Positions 12,031 to 22,935 of a DNA stretch of 64,000 nucleotides are shown piece by piece; the first letter of the stretch is position 1, and each line of letters starts with the position of its first letter. Under the pieces are notes generated by a model. It saw only the letters and a program-made list of their open reading frames with translations. It was not told the DNA's origin and searched no databases. This DNA is from Amborella trichopoda. Taxonomy: Eukaryota > Streptophyta > Magnoliopsida > Amborellales > Amborellaceae. A program made the translations under genes and the position numbers. Location: positions 10,259,388 through 10,323,387 of the forward strand of contig NW_006494789.1 of NCBI RefSeq assembly GCF_000471905.2. Direction: 5' to 3'.

Positions 12031-13504
12031 ACGTTTTTCTCGTCAGTCTTTTGTGTTCCTGACCCTGCCGTCGGTTTGGGTTGAGGAGCAGGTTTAGGTG
12101 GAGGAGGTTTGCTTTGGCCTGCTGGCTAACTTGGTTGCACAACGGGCTTGGTTTGGGTTATGGAGGTTTGAAGTTAGGGCTTAGGAGGTGGCTGGGTGTA
12201 TGGGACCAGTGGCCTCGCATGGAATTGGAGGACGAGTAAATTGTCCAAGGCACTTGGGTGAGGAAGAAGCCCAGGGAGCTATAGGACGGGTGGATTGCTT
12301 AAAGTATTCGAGTGAGGGAGAAATGGTGAACCAAGAAACTTCAAGATGCCTGACTTCTGAGGTGGAGGCTCAATTTTTCCCTCATTCTTAAGCTTATTTT
12401 CCCTGTGTTGGGTGATGTCTGTACCATGTGGCAAGCTTCTTGAGAATTAAAGCTCTGCCCTATTGATTCTCTCAGTCTCTACTCAAAGTCGGGCTCAGGA
12501 GGCCACCGGGGTTTCTTCAGCTTTGATTTATTATGCTTCTTAGTGGAGGAAGATGGTTGTGTTTTAGCTCGAGCTGTCAGGGCATCAGCAACTGTTAAGA
12601 ATCCTATTGCCTAGGCCAGTGTCTTTTTTAACCGCCTTCTGTGTGTCTTGCTTATGTTGGTTCCTTTAATTTCTTTGTCGAGAGCCTCGAAGTCTGAACA
12701 TTTTAAGGTAGTACCTGTAGGAGACATAAAAGAATAAGGATGAGAAGCAGAAGAAGGAGAAGGAGGAGGGTTAGAAGTGAGGGACTTTTAAGGTCATTCC
12801 CCTTATCGGACTAATCTGGGCAGCTTTTTGCGTTATCACCAGAGCTGGACGTGTGCAGGGGACCTTTAGGTATTTCTCTTGTTTAGACCATTTGTGAGTG
12901 CCTTTAACGCCATCACCCTCATTGGACGTATTCTGAGGAGAAGACAGCTCGGGAACATCCTCTTGATGGAAGGAGGAAGGAAAGAGGATCGTGTCAGGTA
13001 TGAAGTCCAGTAAAGTTGGCAATGGGGGAAGAGGCCTGAGAAATTCCTACTCAACAAGCGATTGAGCAATTTTTTTTGTCCGGTGAGCAGCTTTGGTGCT
13101 TGTCTTCTCCTGGTTTTCATTGGTAGTGGTTGATCTGTCTCTCTGGGTTTATGGACAACCCTATCTTGATGAACTGCTTCTAGCCTTAATGAATTGAGTC
13201 TGCTCCACCCGTGGTGGACTATCCATGGCTGGGAAGTTGAGGGTTCAATAGGTTCTTAGTCGTCTTTATCGAGGACTTGTGTCCGGAGGTCCTCTCGTAC
13301 TGGTGGAGCAATGGTTTGATGATCACTTTCTAGAATGCTACAAGACTCTTGGCATTCTGGAATTTTCTTGGTGATTATGCCATGGAAATTGGAGCATTGA
13401 CACAGATCGTGGCCCCATATCTAATGGTATGGGCACCAATGGTCCTCAGTCCTGTGAGTAAGGCGTTGGGGCTGCCTTGCTAGTTTTGGTGTGATGAGAC
13501 TTTC
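12031..13504 (-). other. Gag-protease spacer of element A
   Basis: On the minus strand this lies between the gag zinc-knuckle-like segment and the protease. Short open frames on both strands (for example 12,771-13,022) are rich in Pro, Ser and Lys and show no recognised domain. I treat the stretch as the low-complexity gag-pro spacer of the element. Confidence 0.4.
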
Positions 13505-15590
13505 TTAAACCATTATAGCAAAAAAGGCACCAAGGAGACTAGGCGCTTCGTCTTCCTCTTGGACTATTACTGCGTGGGAGGGTTCAGCTGCCCCGAATGC
13601 CTTCTTTAGCTCTTCAAGTTTTATATGACCCTTCTGGATTAGGGCTCCGATAATATCTTTCAGCATGTAGCAGTCATTTGTGGGGTGGTTGATCATTCGA
13701 TGGTAAGCACAGTAATTCATCTGAGTATCGAATCCAGTTTGATCAGGTAACTTGGTCTTTGGGACCTCGATCATGTTCTATTCGAGTAACAATCGGAGTA
13801 ATGTCGGGACCCATTCCTTTTCAAAGGGGTACACCTTGTTTCTATGTGTGGTCCAATAATCATCTCGATTAAGGTTTGCAGGTGGGGACTTGGTTATACG
13901 ACTGTTATTGCTTGCCCACCTGAGGTACTTTTGTTGTGTTGACCCCTTTGGAGAGGTCCAAAGTTTGGGAGAGAGCCTTATTTAGATCGCTGACCATGAC
14001 GGCTGTGCTGATCACTTCTATTGGTTGATTGCCTCGGGTAATAGTCCTAGATACCATTGCCTCGATTATTCCCTGAGCTTGCAGATAGTTGTCGTGACCC
14101 GTCGTGGTGACATGACATGCTTTCTATGCGGGCTGATTTAGAGATCAGCTCTGACATGGGGGTCAGATTAGATGCCTCAACATGCAGGGCAATCTCAGGT
14201 CGCATATTCCGCACACAGGTTTGAACCGCTTCTTTCTCTAGCATGGGATTGGGGTGGCGAGCAGCCAAATCTCTCCATCTTGTTATGAATTAATCCAATG
14301 TCTCATTGGGATCTTGGCTCAAGGTGAGAAACTCGATGGTTTTAACTTCTCTCTCGACCTCATAGAAATGCTAGTGGAGTAGATTCTCCATTTCCTCTTA
14401 TGTACGTACTGAGTTTGGAGGAAGCCGAGCATACCACTGGAAAGCTAGGTTGTTAAGGGTTTCAACAAATTGACAGAGAAGGGGTCTCCCATCAGCTGCT
14501 GTCTCTCGACACACTGCTTGGAAGTGGGCGATACGCTGGTTGGGGGATGCGGTTCCCCTGAACAGGGAAAACTTCCCTTTCTTGTAGTCGGAGGGAAATG
14601 GAATCTGATCAATGTAAGAGGGATACAGCTTTTTGTAAAGCACTGCTCCCTGCATGCCTGGGATCTGTCGGTTATTTAAGCTATGGGTTACCATAGCATC
14701 AATATCTGCCTGTGAGACGGGGTGAGGGACAGAATTGTCCAGTGAGGTAGAGGGAAGGGGCTGCCTTGAAGGTGCATCATCTGAGTGATGGGAATTGACC
14801 TCGTAGTTAGCGGATTGTCGTGCGGCCTCTATACAATCTATCTTCTCCATCATTGCGCATACCATGTCTTCAAATTTATTCATGCGCTCTTCTTGAGAGT
14901 CGTTAGGCACATTTATAACAATTACGCTGACTGTTGTTAGTTGCAATTGAGGGCTTGCGAACTTGACGGGTCCCAGTCGGCAGATCGGTTAGCAGAGGTT
15001 CAACATGCCTCGATTGGTACCAAGGTTGAAGGTGCATGCCCAAAGAAGGAGGAGCAGGCATAGGCAAGGTTGACTCATAAGGATGCCTGAGTCGGGGGAG
15101 AGGAGTTGTCTACGATGGCGATGCGTGTGTGTCCCTTGAAGAAGGATGATGGGTGACTTGGGGGTCAGTCCGGGCTCGAGCAAGTGGTCTTGCCTTAGGA
15201 GGCCGAGGACCGCAAGCAGGTGTTTGTAAGAGAATAGGTGGAAGCCTTCCCCTTATAGGGTGCGATAGTGTGTGATGAGTAGCAGAACAAGGAGGTCATC
15301 TTCCGTGTACTCAGGTTGACGCAATAATAGTATTGCCCCGAGTAATGGTATGCATATGCACAACGTGAGCAGGACCTAGCCTTGGGAGGTCTGCTCTTGG
15401 ACGCTGACTTGAGGTAACATAAGGGTTGCCTCGAGATGTGGCTCCAGTGGATGTCCCACGATCCGTATGGTATGTGTGAGGTGGAGGCCCCAGGGTCTCT
15501 GCCTCGATGTGTCGCGCTTCTAAGGATAGAGACTCGGGGTGGTGCAAGATTGTGAGGGGTAGCCTTGCAACGACCTGCAGAAGACATGGA
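13505..15590 (-). pseudogene. Ty3/gypsy gag region of element A, fossil
   Basis: Three minus-strand blocks in order make up this region. The first, 14,946-14,398, has the gag-type phrases LYKKLYPSYIDQIPFP, GKFSLFRG and ETLNNLAFQWYARLPPNS. The second, 14,268-14,047, has MAARHPNPMLEKEAVQTC. The third, 13,774-13,505, has a variant zinc-knuckle-like segment, CAYHRMINHPTNDCYMLKD. A Pro/Ser/His-rich N-terminal stretch reaches about 15,590. The gag of Tat-like elements has this order. It is a relic with several breaks. Confidence 0.75.
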
Positions 15591-16010
15591 AACTTGTTTG
15601 CCTTTTACAACAAGGACTGGGCAACCTTCCGGCGTACTTCTGCAATACGACCGACAAGTGACTTGCTGGTGACGGGGTGCATGCTATGAGTGGCAGTAGA
15701 TGTGCTACCAATACAGGGTGCCTTGGTGGAGGTTCCACCAGAGATAGGAGATGGAGAGTTCGGGACCTTTAAGTCCCTCCTCACGCCAATCCAGGTTAAG
15801 ACCTGGGAGCTAGACACTGGATCTTTTCTTAAAAGGAAAGTTGGGAACGAAGTTCGAGGAACCTGTTCTCAAGGACACTTGCTAATGCAGGGATTAAAAA
15901 ATCCTCGATCCAGATAAACGGGTTATAGAGCTCGGAAGCAGAAAGTGTGCAACACAGAAAATAAAAGGAGAAACTAGCCAAACAAGTACGATCCGACTAA
16001 GGGCAAGTAA

Positions 16011-16029
16011 GTCCCCAGTGGAGTCGCCA
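16011..16029 (-). other. Primer binding site of element A (tRNA-Arg type)
   Basis: On the minus strand the sequence TGGCGACTCCACTGGGGAC lies three bases inside the LTR end (LTR ...ACCA, spacer GCT). It matches the complement of a tRNA 3' end of the ...GAGTCGCCA type, as used by Tat/Ogre elements. Related sites occur at 39,685, 43,053 and 48,553 in this window. Confidence 0.75.
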
Positions 16030-16984
16030 AGCTGGTTAGGTGCCTCAATCTCATCCTCTGGATCTGGATGATCTGGCGGCACACATCTCAGGTTTCAGGG
16101 AAACCCGAGACTTGAGATCACTCTCTCGGGAACCTTGCTAAGAACAGAGGCAGGTGGATTCGAGACTTACTTGGGCTGGTTGGTGTGATCGCCCTCTTAG
16201 ATCACGAAGAAAGTCCCCCTAGTCGTAAAACTAGTTCGGAATCGTCTCCCTTGGCTTGTACTCTCTTGTTTCTGCAATCACACACACATGGTTAATTTTA
16301 GAAGACAAGTGGATCAAAAGAGACCCCACCTTGTCTTTGAGCGAATGTACATAGGTTTGCGCATCCAAGAGAAGAAAGGGTAAGAAAACAGATGAAAGTA
16401 GAGGAGTTTCGACTATGTAGCGAGACTAACAGAGCAACTAGATCAGAAAGTCGTTGACCCGGCATGGTAGCAAGACGGGCACAGAAACTAAATCGGCACA
16501 ACAAAAATACTCCTAGATATCAGAACAATCATTGGCTGGCCTTACGTAATGGCTAGCTTATCGTGGCAGTAAAGCGGACCCGGTGACTAAGACTAGCAAA
16601 ACAGCAATACTGTTGAACAACAAGACTACCTTGGCAATATTTGTCTTAGCTTCTCTTGGTCAAACAAGAGAGAGCAGAAAGAGAAGAGAGAAAGAGAAAC
16701 ATGCACAATACTTCCAAGGTCATGCATGGAAAAAGTAGAAGAGAAGAGGAACAGAGAGAGAAGAAAAGAAAAGGGAAGAAAGGAAGAAGAAGAAAAGGAG
16801 AGAGAAGGAAGAAGAAGAAAAGGAGAGAGAAGGAAGAAGAGAGGACCTTAACAGCAATGATAGAGAAGATAGGAAAAAATATGGACGGCGATGAACCTCC
16901 TTCGTCCATGACAAGAGGGTAAGAAGAGAGAAAGGACAAGAGCATCAATTGACCTCTGTCTCTCATGGTAGGGAAATCAGAGGA

Positions 16985-17608
16985 GAGAGAAAATATGGGC
17001 GACGATGTGCTTCCGTCGTCCATGTCAGACAAAGAAGAAAAGAGAGAAGACATGGGCAGCGACGTGCTTCCGCCGTCCATGTCAGACAAAGAAGAAGAGA
17101 GAGAAGACATGAGCGGCGATGTGATTCCGCCATCCATGTCAAACAAAGAAGAAGAGAGAGAAGACATGGGCGGCAATGTGCTTCCGTCGTCCGTGTCAAA
17201 CAAAGATGAGGAGAGAAAATACATGAGCGGTGATGTGCTTCCGCTATCTATGTCAAAAAAAGAAGAAGAGAGAGACGACATGTGCGGCGACGTGCTTCAG
17301 CCATCCGTGTTAGACGAAGAAGAGGAGAGAAAAGACATGAGCGACGATGTGCATCCGCCGTCCATGTCAAACGAAGAAGAGGAGAGAAAAGACATGGGCG
17401 AAGATGTACTTTTGTTGTACATGTCAGAAGAAGAAGAAGAAAGAGAAGACATGGGTGGCGATTTTCTTCTGCTGTCTGTGTCAGACGAAGAAGAAGAGAG
17501 ATAAAACAAGGTCGACGATGTGCTTCCGCCGTCTGTCTGAATAAGAAGAAGAGAGAGAGGATATGGGCAGTGATGTGCTTCCACCATCCATGTCAGAAGA
17601 AGAGGACA
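16985..17608. repeat. 57-bp minisatellite in the LTR of element A, about 11 copies
   Basis: The unit starts GACATGGGCAGCGACGTGCT and ends in a GAAGAAGAGAGAGAA purine tail. Its length is 57 bases, that is 19 codons, for most copies; the last two are shorter. Because 57 is a multiple of three, both strands stay open over long stretches (plus 16,965-17,504; minus 17,281-16,646). Degenerate copies precede it at 16,860-16,980. Confidence 0.85.
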
Positions 17609-18079
17609 AGGTGACTTCAACAGAGGACAGGCCCTCCAATCGGGTTAAGGCTTGGCTCACTATTCGTGTCTCTGAAGCAAGAAAATATCATGCCAAGCTA
17701 TCGGCTTCACCATGCATGAACAAAGAAAAAGGAGAAAGAGAGAAGAGATAAAGAACCAGGAAGAGAGGAAAAGTGAAGGAAAGATAAAGAGAGAAAAGGG
17801 AAAATGGATAAAGGAGATCAGAGACAAAATAGGAAATAAAGACATAGATAGAGGAGAGAGAAATAGAGAGATAGAGATGAGGAGAGAGAAAGAGAGAGAT
17901 CAGAGAGAAAAAGGAGGAGAGAGAAAATTACCTTATCGAAAGGTATTGGCCCTTTTCTTCTCTCTCCTCTCTCTCTCTCCAAGATGCACCCACGAACTTA
18001 AGCAAGAATTGCAATCTTTATTGAATCAATGTGTAGATTGAATCGGGGGTGGGGCTTTTTTACAATTAAGCTTTGCATG

Positions 18080-18088
18080 TTTATATAG
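18080..18088 (-). promoter_or_regulatory. TATA box of the element A 5' LTR
   Basis: The minus strand reads CTATATAAACATG. It lies within the LTR, ahead of the pyrimidine-rich (sense) segment that would form R/U5. Elements C (about 58,903) and F (41,061) have the same order: TATA, then a CT-rich tract. Confidence 0.5.
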
Positions 18089-19363
18089 AATTGGGTCCAA
18101 ACAAGGGTGGATGCCTAAAAACTACCTAAATTGATTATAATTACAATTTAACTGAATTAAAAGAAATTCTAAAATTGGGTGCAAAATGACTCTTTTGCCT
18201 TTGCCCAACAATATGTGAAATTTCAAAATAGTCCCTACTGTTGCTCTAGAACTTGCGTGATCTTCTGTAGATGATTCAAGGTTTCTCTAGTGCCCATTTG
18301 ACTAAAAGATAATTATTTTCTAGTAGGGCTTGGCATGACAATTGATTTGATACCAACTTCGAGCCATGGATCATGGTTTTAAGCCATGATCATGCGACTC
18401 GAAATTTTGATGAATCTTGCAAACTTCGGATCAGTAATGTGCTTGTTTCTTGATGTTTTTCTTTGATTTCTTCGCTGAATCACACTAAGAAGGCCGTCAC
18501 AATCACGTGGCAATAAATGCTTCTTGATTTCGTGTCCAGACGAAGATTTTGTCGTCTGAAGCTTTTGATTGAAATTTGGAAATCCGATGCCCAGAATTTA
18601 CAACAGCTTTGTCGCCTCTGTATGTGAAATCCAACCAGTCAGCTTACGCGGGGTTAAGACAAGAGATAGACTCTAACCTTACGCACATAAGGCAATTGGT
18701 TTCGTGTCAATGGGGTATATGAGCGTTGTGATTTGGTCGCTCGAGCGAGGCGTGCTACTGCTGAGTTTTCTGCAATTATCTGCACGAATCATCAACTTCT
18801 CTCTAGTTTTTCTGCTTGCTTGGGTATCGTCACGGGTCGTGCAACAAATCAAAATGCTCGCCTTGATGAGACGAACATGCTCACCAAATTTGAGAGCGAT
18901 CCAACTCAGGACGAGTGAGATAAGTTGTTGCTCGGGACTGTGCACATCAGCCTCCGTTAATGGAGATTGGTGTAGGGAGGCCGCACGGGAATAGCGTGCG
19001 GCCTACCCCCTTTTGGTCTTACCTATAACTTTGTCCTAGAATGGCTGATTAAGCCGAAACATCACCCATAGTGGTTTTCAACTATGCTGGATCCAATGGC
19101 TGTGGTCCCACAGCTGTTTGCTGAACCAAAAATAGAATTCTAGTTACGGGGTCCGTTTCAGGGTGCTAGAGGCCTTTTTTTTCGAAATTGTTTCTTTGTA
19201 TGTGCTACCTTAGGCATGTTGGATTGAGACGAAACTTAGCAGGTGGCCTTTTCTAGGGCAATTCTGAGACCATCGGGAATTTCATTGCATGTTGAGGTTT
19301 TATTGACCTGCTTCCTCTTTATTCTGCATCAGGGACCAAGATGCTGAAAAATGTCTTCAAACA

Positions 19364-20176
19364 CCTTCAAGATGAGGTATTGTGGTGCATATTGTTCACA
19401 GATGAAATATATTTGATCGATGAGACCCAAAGTGATGTCAACACAAGTTACAACTTTGGAAGTCTGCTTTAGAGTTTTAAGGTTTTAAAATTAATTGGAC
19501 TACGAGAGAATATATGAAATGCGATTTTGGTAATAATAAGAGTAGAGATGAAGAAATAGTTTAGATTGACAGACAAGAAATATCAAAAAGGGCATACTAT
19601 CGTGGGTCGATAATCCAAGAAAATGGAAAGATTGATGAAGACGTCGTATAGAATTAGATTTAGATGGGTGAAGCGGAGATGTACAATTGGAGTTTTATGT
19701 GAGCGTCGCATACCAATGAAGTTAAAAGGGAAGTTCTATATGTCAGCTGTAAGACTAGCTTTACTTTATGGGATAGAATGTTAGGTAGTCAAGAAACCAT
19801 ATGATGAGTGTATCTAAGATGAGAATATTGAGATGGATGAGTTGCAAGATAAGCAGAGATAGAATTCGAAGTGAATATATTTGAGAGAACTTAGGTGTGA
19901 CTCTAATAGGCGATAAGATGAGAGAACATAGACTTTAGTGGGCTGGCCATACACAACGTAAACCCAGTTCAACATCTGTTAGGAGATGCAAATTGGTTCA
20001 AGTGGAAGGCTAAAGAAGAGCAAAGAGTAGGCCCAAAAGGACATAGTTGGAAGTAGAGAGAAAATATTTAAGTACTTATGGCCTCAGTGAGATTATGGTG
20101 TTTTATAGAACATAACGGACCAGGATTTGTATAGTTGACCCTAAATAGTTGGGAAAAGGCTTTGATGATGATGAAT
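19364..20176 (+). mobile_element. Truncated plant RTE-type LINE, 3' end
   Basis: The plus-strand reading matches the C-terminal part of the reverse transcriptase ORF of plant RTE-like LINEs. It opens near the catalytic box (DEVLWCILFTDE, where the family has FADD). It continues through GSIIQENGKIDEDV, MKLKGKFYMSAVRLALLYG and LVGWPYTT-like phrases and ends VGKRL. It closes with a TGATGATGATG tail, typical of RTE 3' ends. There are several stops and frame changes, and the expected second catalytic Asp is Glu in this reading. The 5' part is missing because element A lies immediately upstream and appears to have inserted into the LINE; the rest would lie left of the window. Confidence 0.75.
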
Positions 20177-20186
20177 CAATAGACTA

Positions 20187-20262
20187 ATTTTTTTATTTTT
20201 ATTTATTATTTGTTTCTATTTTTATTTTTATTTTTATTTCTATTTTTATTTTAGTTTTAAAA
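20187..20262. repeat. T-rich simple repeat (TATTTTTATTTC)n
   Basis: About 75 bases of imperfect TTTTTATTTTTATTTC repeats follow the LINE tail closely. Confidence 0.8.
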
Positions 20263-20969
20263 AATAGACCCATGGGACTTCCCAAATTTATTGATCTTTG
20301 GAATTACTCCTAGGATAATCTGACTAGAAGGTCTGATAGCAAGTTACAAATTTAAAGTTACTCAAAAAACTGGGATATGGGAGGATATAGAGGAAGCACG
20401 TCATACTATTAGGAGGTAGAAATTTTAGGAGCAGTAAGAAAGGAAGTAAGAAAGGAAATAAGGATGGAAGGCATGCGACCTCAGAAGGGAGAACTTTATT
20501 TAGAATTAATGCTCCACAATTTAGAAAGAAAATATTCAAAAATTTAAATATAACCAAATAAGCAAATATATTGACAAACACAATTAAGGAGATAAACATG
20601 ACGGGGGAGAGCTCCTAGATTACGTTAAGGCTCCCACAAGCCTCTCTTTTTTCTCTCTCTGTCTAATATTCACACCATTTTGTCATACTGATTCAACTGC
20701 AAAACACAAATAAATTTTTCTATTTCCAAAAATGACTATTTGATTCTCACCCAATTTCCATATTCTAAATCTCTACGATACCTCTGAGAAACAAAAGATA
20801 GAAATACCCTTCAACAAATTTTGAATTACATTTCCTACGAAATGATCTTGTCATGGAAGAGAACTTTAGATAGGGAAAGGGTGGCTTTGTCAATCAAATG
20901 GAAATTTCACTATTTAAATTTTTTATTCATAAAATTTGGACTACAACTCAATCTTCATTGGTGAAATTC
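20263..20969. other. Intergenic DNA downstream of the GRAS gene, nothing recognised
   Basis: AT-rich sequence with no convincing coding region. The open frame at 20,324-20,599 (minus) is hydrophobic and Phe/Leu-rich and comes from AT-rich DNA; I do not call it a gene. Confidence 0.5.
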
Positions 20970-21075
20970 GCAAGACATCCATGCATTATAGTTAGCATTG
21001 AAATTAGCAAGACATCCATGCATTATAGTTAGCATTGAAATTAGCAAGACATCCATGCAGTATAGTTAGCATTGC
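20970..21075. repeat. 37-bp tandem repeat, about 2.9 copies
   Basis: The segment GCAAGACATCCATGCATTAT and its continuation recur at 20,970, 21,007 and 21,044 with nearly no change. The copies are almost identical, so the duplication is recent compared with the surrounding elements. It lies ~170 bases downstream of the stop of the GRAS gene and may be inside its 3' transcribed region. Confidence 0.9.
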
Positions 21076-21248
21076 CATGAACGAAGCCTATGATCTCTCA
21101 AGATTTTGTGCTTAACTATTTTCGATTACTTTGGTAGAGTCGATTTTTTGAACACTGATTGATACTATTATCGAGGGAAGCTGTCTAGCTTCTATATTAC
21201 GAAGTAGAGTGCAAATCTGGCATCCATATGGGAGCTCAATGGGAATGA

Positions 21249-22859
21249 CTACTCATGAGTTTTGTTGCTAGGGGACGCGGAGTGCACTTGCCAGGTAGAT
21301 GCCAACATAATCGATCTCCCTTTCCATCCTAGAACCAGACCTCCTTTCTCAGTAGCTAGAGTGTATCCATCGCAACCATAAACAGAAAGCATCATTCTAG
21401 CTTGGCTCATTGACTTAAGCCCTACTACTTGAAATCCTGCTCTTCCGAGCTGCCGTCGCCACTGATCGGCTCTTTCATGTCTCTCAACTCTCTTCAGGCC
21501 CTCGTAAGCAATTATGTCTCGTATTTCTTCTGCGAAATGAGACCTCTCTATCTTCATCCTTTGAGGACTCGGCCTTGGGAGGCTAGCCTCGAGGGAATCG
21601 AATATCGCTGAGTAGTAATGAAGCGACTCGAGAAACCTCCCAAGAAAGAATGGCCCGTTGTGGTTTGCTTCTTGTTCCACTAGAGTGAAAAGTGTTGGAT
21701 TTAACTTCCTAATTGATTGTAGTATAGACTTGAGAGACCCTCTACTTTCCTTAACATGTTTGTGCAAATACATAATGCTGTTAACAAACAATGCCTCTCC
21801 TTCTCTTGACCCCAATGTTTCCATGTTTAGGAGAGAAGGGCTTAGAGGACCAACTATCAGTTGAAACTCAAAGGGCACTCCCAATGAGCTTGCCTCCATT
21901 GCCAAGACCTTCATGTTCTCTTCCAATTCTTTACTGTTGGGATCAACATCTACACCAGTTATGCGAAGCTTTGGGGGACCCTCAAGCCTTGATGCTAGTG
22001 TCCTTATCAAAGGGGGCCATTGTAGGGTATGTGCCATTCCTAGGTCTATTATGTGCAATGCATCTTTCCCATGTGCTGCCTGGTCTATGGCGTCATTTGC
22101 TATTGTGAACCCAAAAGCAATGTAAGGAGTAAGTTGGTAAAGTAGTCGGAATCCTTCTACTTTATCTTCCTTGCTCGGAAGTTCCAAGTCAAGGCCCAAG
22201 TTCGAGAATGACCCCCTTAATCCCACATTTTGCTGTAGGGCCAACCTTGTGGTTAGGCCCAATGCAAAGCAAAAGGAAACCCTTTGCATGGAATCACCAT
22301 GTGGATTGGCTAGACCCCAAATTTGGCTCAAAATTGAGTTTGCTAGACTAGAGTCCCTACACCCAACAGCCTCAGCACATGCAAGCAACAAATGAACAAG
22401 ATGCAAACCCTCATCCACACCTTGGCTCATCTCATTCATTGCATCCCCATCATGAGGAGGTATCAGTGATTCCGAGTTTGTGGGCTCAATCGATGAGATA
22501 ACATCGATTTCCTCTTCTATGGAACTTCCAGGAGTCAAAAGAGCCATGAATTCCTCGATTCCATAATTTCTTGAAATCGTAACGGTCTCAGAATGGCTAG
22601 CGAAACCACATTTACTGGCCAAATTGCCATCTTCTTCATAGCACCACTCCATGTTTATGAGACCATCAACAAATTCCACTTGCTCCGCTGCCGCCAAGCT
22701 AGGGCTATTTGTGCCAGAGGAGGACCACATCTCTAGCTCATTCGACGCCTCGTCTGAATCTCCTTGTTGCTCTTGCTCTAGACGTTCAGAACAATACTTC
22801 CTAATGGCCGTGTCATGGCCGATGCTCGCATGCGAGGGAGTTTGAAGCCATTGTTCCAT
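21249..22859 (-). CDS. GRAS-domain transcription regulator, RAD1/SCLB-like
   Basis: An intact single-exon ORF of 536 residues, typical of GRAS genes. The N-terminal ~150 residues are acidic and low in complexity, with no DELLA or TVHYNP motif. The GRAS domain follows. The first leucine heptad block has GLHLVHLLLACAEAVGCRD (151-169). The VHIID motif appears as LHIIDLG (268-274), followed by LQWPPLIRTLASR (279-291) and LRITGVD (298-304). The PFYRE region spans about 400-450. The C-terminal SAW region has W467, GWKGR (511-515) and W523. GRAS proteins are nuclear co-regulators that act through DNA-binding partners. The LHIIDLGMAHTLQWP and WKGRSIMLASTWQV phrases recall RAD1 (REQUIRED FOR ARBUSCULE DEVELOPMENT 1), which works with RAM1 in arbuscular mycorrhiza. 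That subfamily call is from memory; another SCL clade is possible. The start at 22,859 is the first Met and gives a usual length. Confidence 0.9.
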   Translation of the reverse strand: MEQWLQTPSHASIGHDTAIRKYCSERLEQEQQGDSDEASNELEMWSSSGTNSPSLAAAEQVEFVDGLINMEWCYEEDGNLASKCGFASHSETVTISRNYGIEEFMALLTPGSSIEEEIDVISSIEPTNSESLIPPHDGDAMNEMSQGVDEGLHLVHLLLACAEAVGCRDSSLANSILSQIWGLANPHGDSMQRVSFCFALGLTTRLALQQNVGLRGSFSNLGLDLELPSKEDKVEGFRLLYQLTPYIAFGFTIANDAIDQAAHGKDALHIIDLGMAHTLQWPPLIRTLASRLEGPPKLRITGVDVDPNSKELEENMKVLAMEASSLGVPFEFQLIVGPLSPSLLNMETLGSREGEALFVNSIMYLHKHVKESRGSLKSILQSIRKLNPTLFTLVEQEANHNGPFFLGRFLESLHYYSAIFDSLEASLPRPSPQRMKIERSHFAEEIRDIIAYEGLKRVERHERADQWRRQLGRAGFQVVGLKSMSQARMMLSVYGCDGYTLATEKGGLVLGWKGRSIMLASTWQVHSASPSNKTHE

Positions 22860-22927
22860 GGGTAATCTTGTTGAGAGTGTGATCCTTCAACCACTCGAGG
22901 AATGTGGGTGAAAAGAAAGAAGATGGA

Positions 22928-22935
22928 TAATATAT
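22928..22935 (-). promoter_or_regulatory. Possible TATA box of the GRAS gene
   Basis: The minus strand reads CCATATATTATCC, about 70 bases upstream of the ATG. That would give a short leader of about 35-40 bases. No other TATA-like site is closer. Confidence 0.35.

Larger units (their letters stand above)
1..19363 (-). mobile_element. Element A: Tat-like Ty3/gypsy LTR retrotransposon, fossil
   Basis: The minus-strand element runs from its 5' LTR (16,033-19,363) to a 3' LTR at 1-633 that continues beyond the window. Parts in element order are: 5' LTR, tRNA-Arg-type primer site, gag (about 15,590-13,505), protease (about 12,030-11,450), a protease-distal linker, an oppositely oriented plant-mobile-domain ORF (4,632-10,207), tandem-repeat-rich untranslated DNA, polypurine tract and LTR. 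I find no reverse transcriptase, RNase H or integrase. The two LTR copies differ at roughly one base in five by eye over about 150 bases, so the insertion is old. The element has many breaks. Long LTRs, a tRNA-Arg primer site and an extra ORF next to the 3' LTR are known traits of the Tat/Ogre lineage; the lineage call is inference. Confidence 0.75.
16033..19363 (-). repeat. Element A 5' LTR (3.3 kb)
   Basis: On the minus strand the LTR opens TGTTTGAAGACATTTTTC at 19,363 and closes ...CCTAACCA at 16,033, just before the primer site. Its first ~600 bases match 1-633. A TATA box lies at 18,080-18,088. Downstream of it the sense strand is pyrimidine-rich and carries a 57-bp minisatellite (16,985-17,608), flanked by purine-rich (plus strand) DNA at 16,650-16,980 and 17,700-17,930. 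Confidence 0.75.

Noticed and set aside
16646-17281. 211-codon minus-strand frame and 179-codon plus-strand frame over the same DNA
   Set aside because: Both come from the 57-bp minisatellite, whose period is a multiple of three.
21249-22859. Naming the GRAS protein a DELLA (GAI/RGA/RGL)
   Set aside because: The N-terminus has no DELLA or VHYNP motif, and the LHIIDLG variant and SAW region fit another clade better.
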